NCBI GenBank assembly: GCA_937980285.1
Contig: CALJQI010000357.1
Location: 1-15,920, forward strand
Reading direction: 5' to 3'
Length of the DNA stretch: 15,920 nucleotides
Source: an uncultured Gammaproteobacteria bacterium
GTDB taxonomy: Bacteria; Pseudomonadota; Gammaproteobacteria; GCA-001735895
Under the pieces are notes generated by a model. The model saw nothing but the letters and a program-made list of their open reading frames with translations. It did not search any database and had not been told where the DNA came from. The translations under genes were made by a program, and so were the position numbers. Every line of letters starts with the position of its first letter. The stretch's first letter is position 1. Shown here in pieces: positions 14,628 through 15,920 of the stretch.

Positions 14628-15920
14628 TTAATCTTCGCTGCGCGGCAAAAGATTGTCCGGATCATACACGCATTGTTCGACGATTACCGCGCGTCTCGGC
14701 TCTCCCATGACCAGGATCTCGAACTCGTTACCGATCCGATTCAAATCGGGTCTGATATAGGCAAAGGCCAGGTACTGGCCCTGGTCGTAGCCGTAGCCAC
14801 CGGACGATATCTGCCCGACCGGGTTACCGTCATACCAGACCGATTCGGAACCGAGCGGATCGCACTGCACCGCGTCAGCGGCCGGCTCGTCCAGCTGCAG
14901 GTAGGCCAACACCCAGCGCGTTGCGGGCTGAAGCGATTTTTCCGCGCCCTGAAAACCGTCATCGCGCGCGAAACGAGCCACATCGGCTTCGCTGACGGTG
15001 ACTTCGTTGGTGATCTCCGAACCGGAACGATAAGCCTTTTCCATGCGTACGGCATTCAGCGTGGCCGAACCAATGTGAACCATGCCGTCACTGCAGGGCG
15101 TGGACGTCAGCGCGATGTAAACATCGAGCATGCCCGCCATCGGCACATGCAGCTCCCAGCCCAGCTCGCCGGTGTAGGTTACCCGCATGGCGCGCACATC
15201 GTCGACGCCGGCGACGCTGATACTCTGTGTCGACAACCAGCGAAAGCTGGCGTTGTCGAGCGCGGCGTCGGTACAGTGCGCCAGTATTTTTCGCGCCGCC
15301 GGCCCGGCCAGCATGATAACGCCGTATTCCTCGGAAACGTTTTTAAACTCGACCGCCTCGTCGACGCCGACTTCTTCTCGCATCCAGTTCAACAGCGCCG
15401 CCTCGCGCAGCGCGGCGTAAACCGTGTAGTAGTGGTTATCGCCGAGCTTGACCAGGGTTGCCTCGCCCTCGATACGGCCATTCTCCATCGTCAGGTAGGT
15501 CAGGCTGACGCTGCCGACTTTTTGCGGCACGCGGTTCGACTGCACGCGTTCAAGAAAACTCTCGGCGTCGGCGCCGGAGATCTCGACCTTGGCGAAGGCG
15601 CTGAGATCGGCGATGCCGGCATACGCGCGCATGCCGCGTACCTCGCCCGCGATGATATCGAACAGCGCGCTGCGGCGAAAACTCTCGATATGCTTTTGCT
15701 CAACGCCATCGCTTGCATACCAGTAAGGGCGCTCCCAACCGTAAACATCCTCGTAAACCGCACCCTTTTCTTTCAGCACCTGGTAAAGCGGCGACAGCTT
15801 CGAGTGCGACGGCCGCAGATCCGGGCGATCCAGGTGCGGGTAGGGAATTTCGTGACGCAGCAGGTAATCTTCCTTCGCCTTGTCGATGCGATAGTCGTCA
15901 TCGATACGCGCGCCGAAACG
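14628..15920 (-). CDS. Dimethylglycine/sarcosine dehydrogenase-like protein, C-terminal part (partial)
   Basis: The frame is open to the right edge, giving 430 C-terminal residues; the N-terminal FAD-binding oxidase domain of this roughly 800-residue family would lie outside. The fragment begins with the linker RPSHSKLSPLYQ, typical of DMGDH/SDH-like enzymes, then VYGWERPYWY. A GcvT-like folate-binding domain follows (GMRAYAGIADLSAFAKVEISG, later YTGELGWELHVP). It ends in a GcvT C-terminal barrel (PVGQISSGGYGYDQGQ). Such enzymes oxidatively remove N-methyl groups and pass the C1 unit to tetrahydrofolate. The substrate could be dimethylglycine, sarcosine or an N-methyl cyclic amino acid; the enolase-superfamily gene nearby hints at the last. 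A GTG at 15779 is not the true start, since coding similarity continues upstream. Confidence 0.92.
   Translation of the reverse strand, partial: RFGARIDDDYRIDKAKEDYLLRHEIPYPHLDRPDLRPSHSKLSPLYQVLKEKGAVYEDVYGWERPYWYASDGVEQKHIESFRRSALFDIIAGEVRGMRAYAGIADLSAFAKVEISGADAESFLERVQSNRVPQKVGSVSLTYLTMENGRIEGEATLVKLGDNHYYTVYAALREAALLNWMREEVGVDEAVEFKNVSEEYGVIMLAGPAARKILAHCTDAALDNASFRWLSTQSISVAGVDDVRAMRVTYTGELGWELHVPMAGMLDVYIALTSTPCSDGMVHIGSATLNAVRMEKAYRSGSEITNEVTVSEADVARFARDDGFQGAEKSLQPATRWVLAYLQLDEPAADAVQCDPLGSESVWYDGNPVGQISSGGYGYDQGQYLAFAYIRPDLNRIGNEFEILVMGEPRRAVIVEQCVYDPDNLLPRSED

Overview
This window (about 57% GC by eye) looks like a chromosomal segment of a proteobacterium, most likely an uncultured or marine gammaproteobacterium. 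That is an inference from gene families, Shine-Dalgarno sites, a canonical sigma-54 promoter and palindromic intergenic repeats of the GTCATCCC...GGGATGAC type. I see no rRNA, tRNA, CRISPR array, transposase or integrase.

Left edge (1-1417): the 3' end of an unrecognised protein with an Arg/Gly/Ser-rich tail, about 330 bases with only weak hairpins, then an N-formylglutamate amidohydrolase family gene.

Core (1473-11428) reads as one self-contained, regulated respiratory module. Leftward: a periplasmic PhnD-like binding protein, a membrane histidine kinase and an NtrC-type sigma-54 activator, tightly packed and the last two translationally coupled. Rightward: a membrane-anchored 12-heme cytochrome c with a NapC/NirT-like start, a Tat-exported four-cluster ferredoxin subunit, a Tat-exported molybdopterin catalytic subunit of the DMSO-reductase family, and a TorD-like chaperone. 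The divergent 465-base gap holds a near-complete sigma-54 control region: two copies of the palindrome GTTACC-N4-GGTAAC, a perfect IHF consensus and a perfect -24/-12 element upstream of the cytochrome gene. The simplest reading is that the binding protein senses a periplasmic solute, probably the enzyme's substrate. The kinase and activator then switch on the oxidoreductase. Electrons would pass between the quinone pool, the dodecaheme cytochrome, the Fe-S subunit and the Mo centre; direction and substrate cannot be read from the sequence. The layout resembles arsenite (aioXSR, arxXSR) and tetrathionate (ttrSR) systems. However, there is no NrfD/PsrC membrane subunit, and the catalytic subunit has Asp where the third Cys ligand of its N-terminal Fe-S cluster is expected.

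Right part (11489-15920): an exported protein with a degenerate phosphatase-like fold, an enolase-superfamily enzyme resembling cis-3-hydroxyproline dehydratases and hydroxyproline-betaine epimerases, a PaiB-like FMN-binding protein, a carboxymuconolactone decarboxylase family protein, two palindromic repeats, and the 3' part of a dimethylglycine/sarcosine dehydrogenase-like gene that runs off the window. These look like catabolic genes for methylated or cyclic amino acids, with no evident link to the respiratory module.
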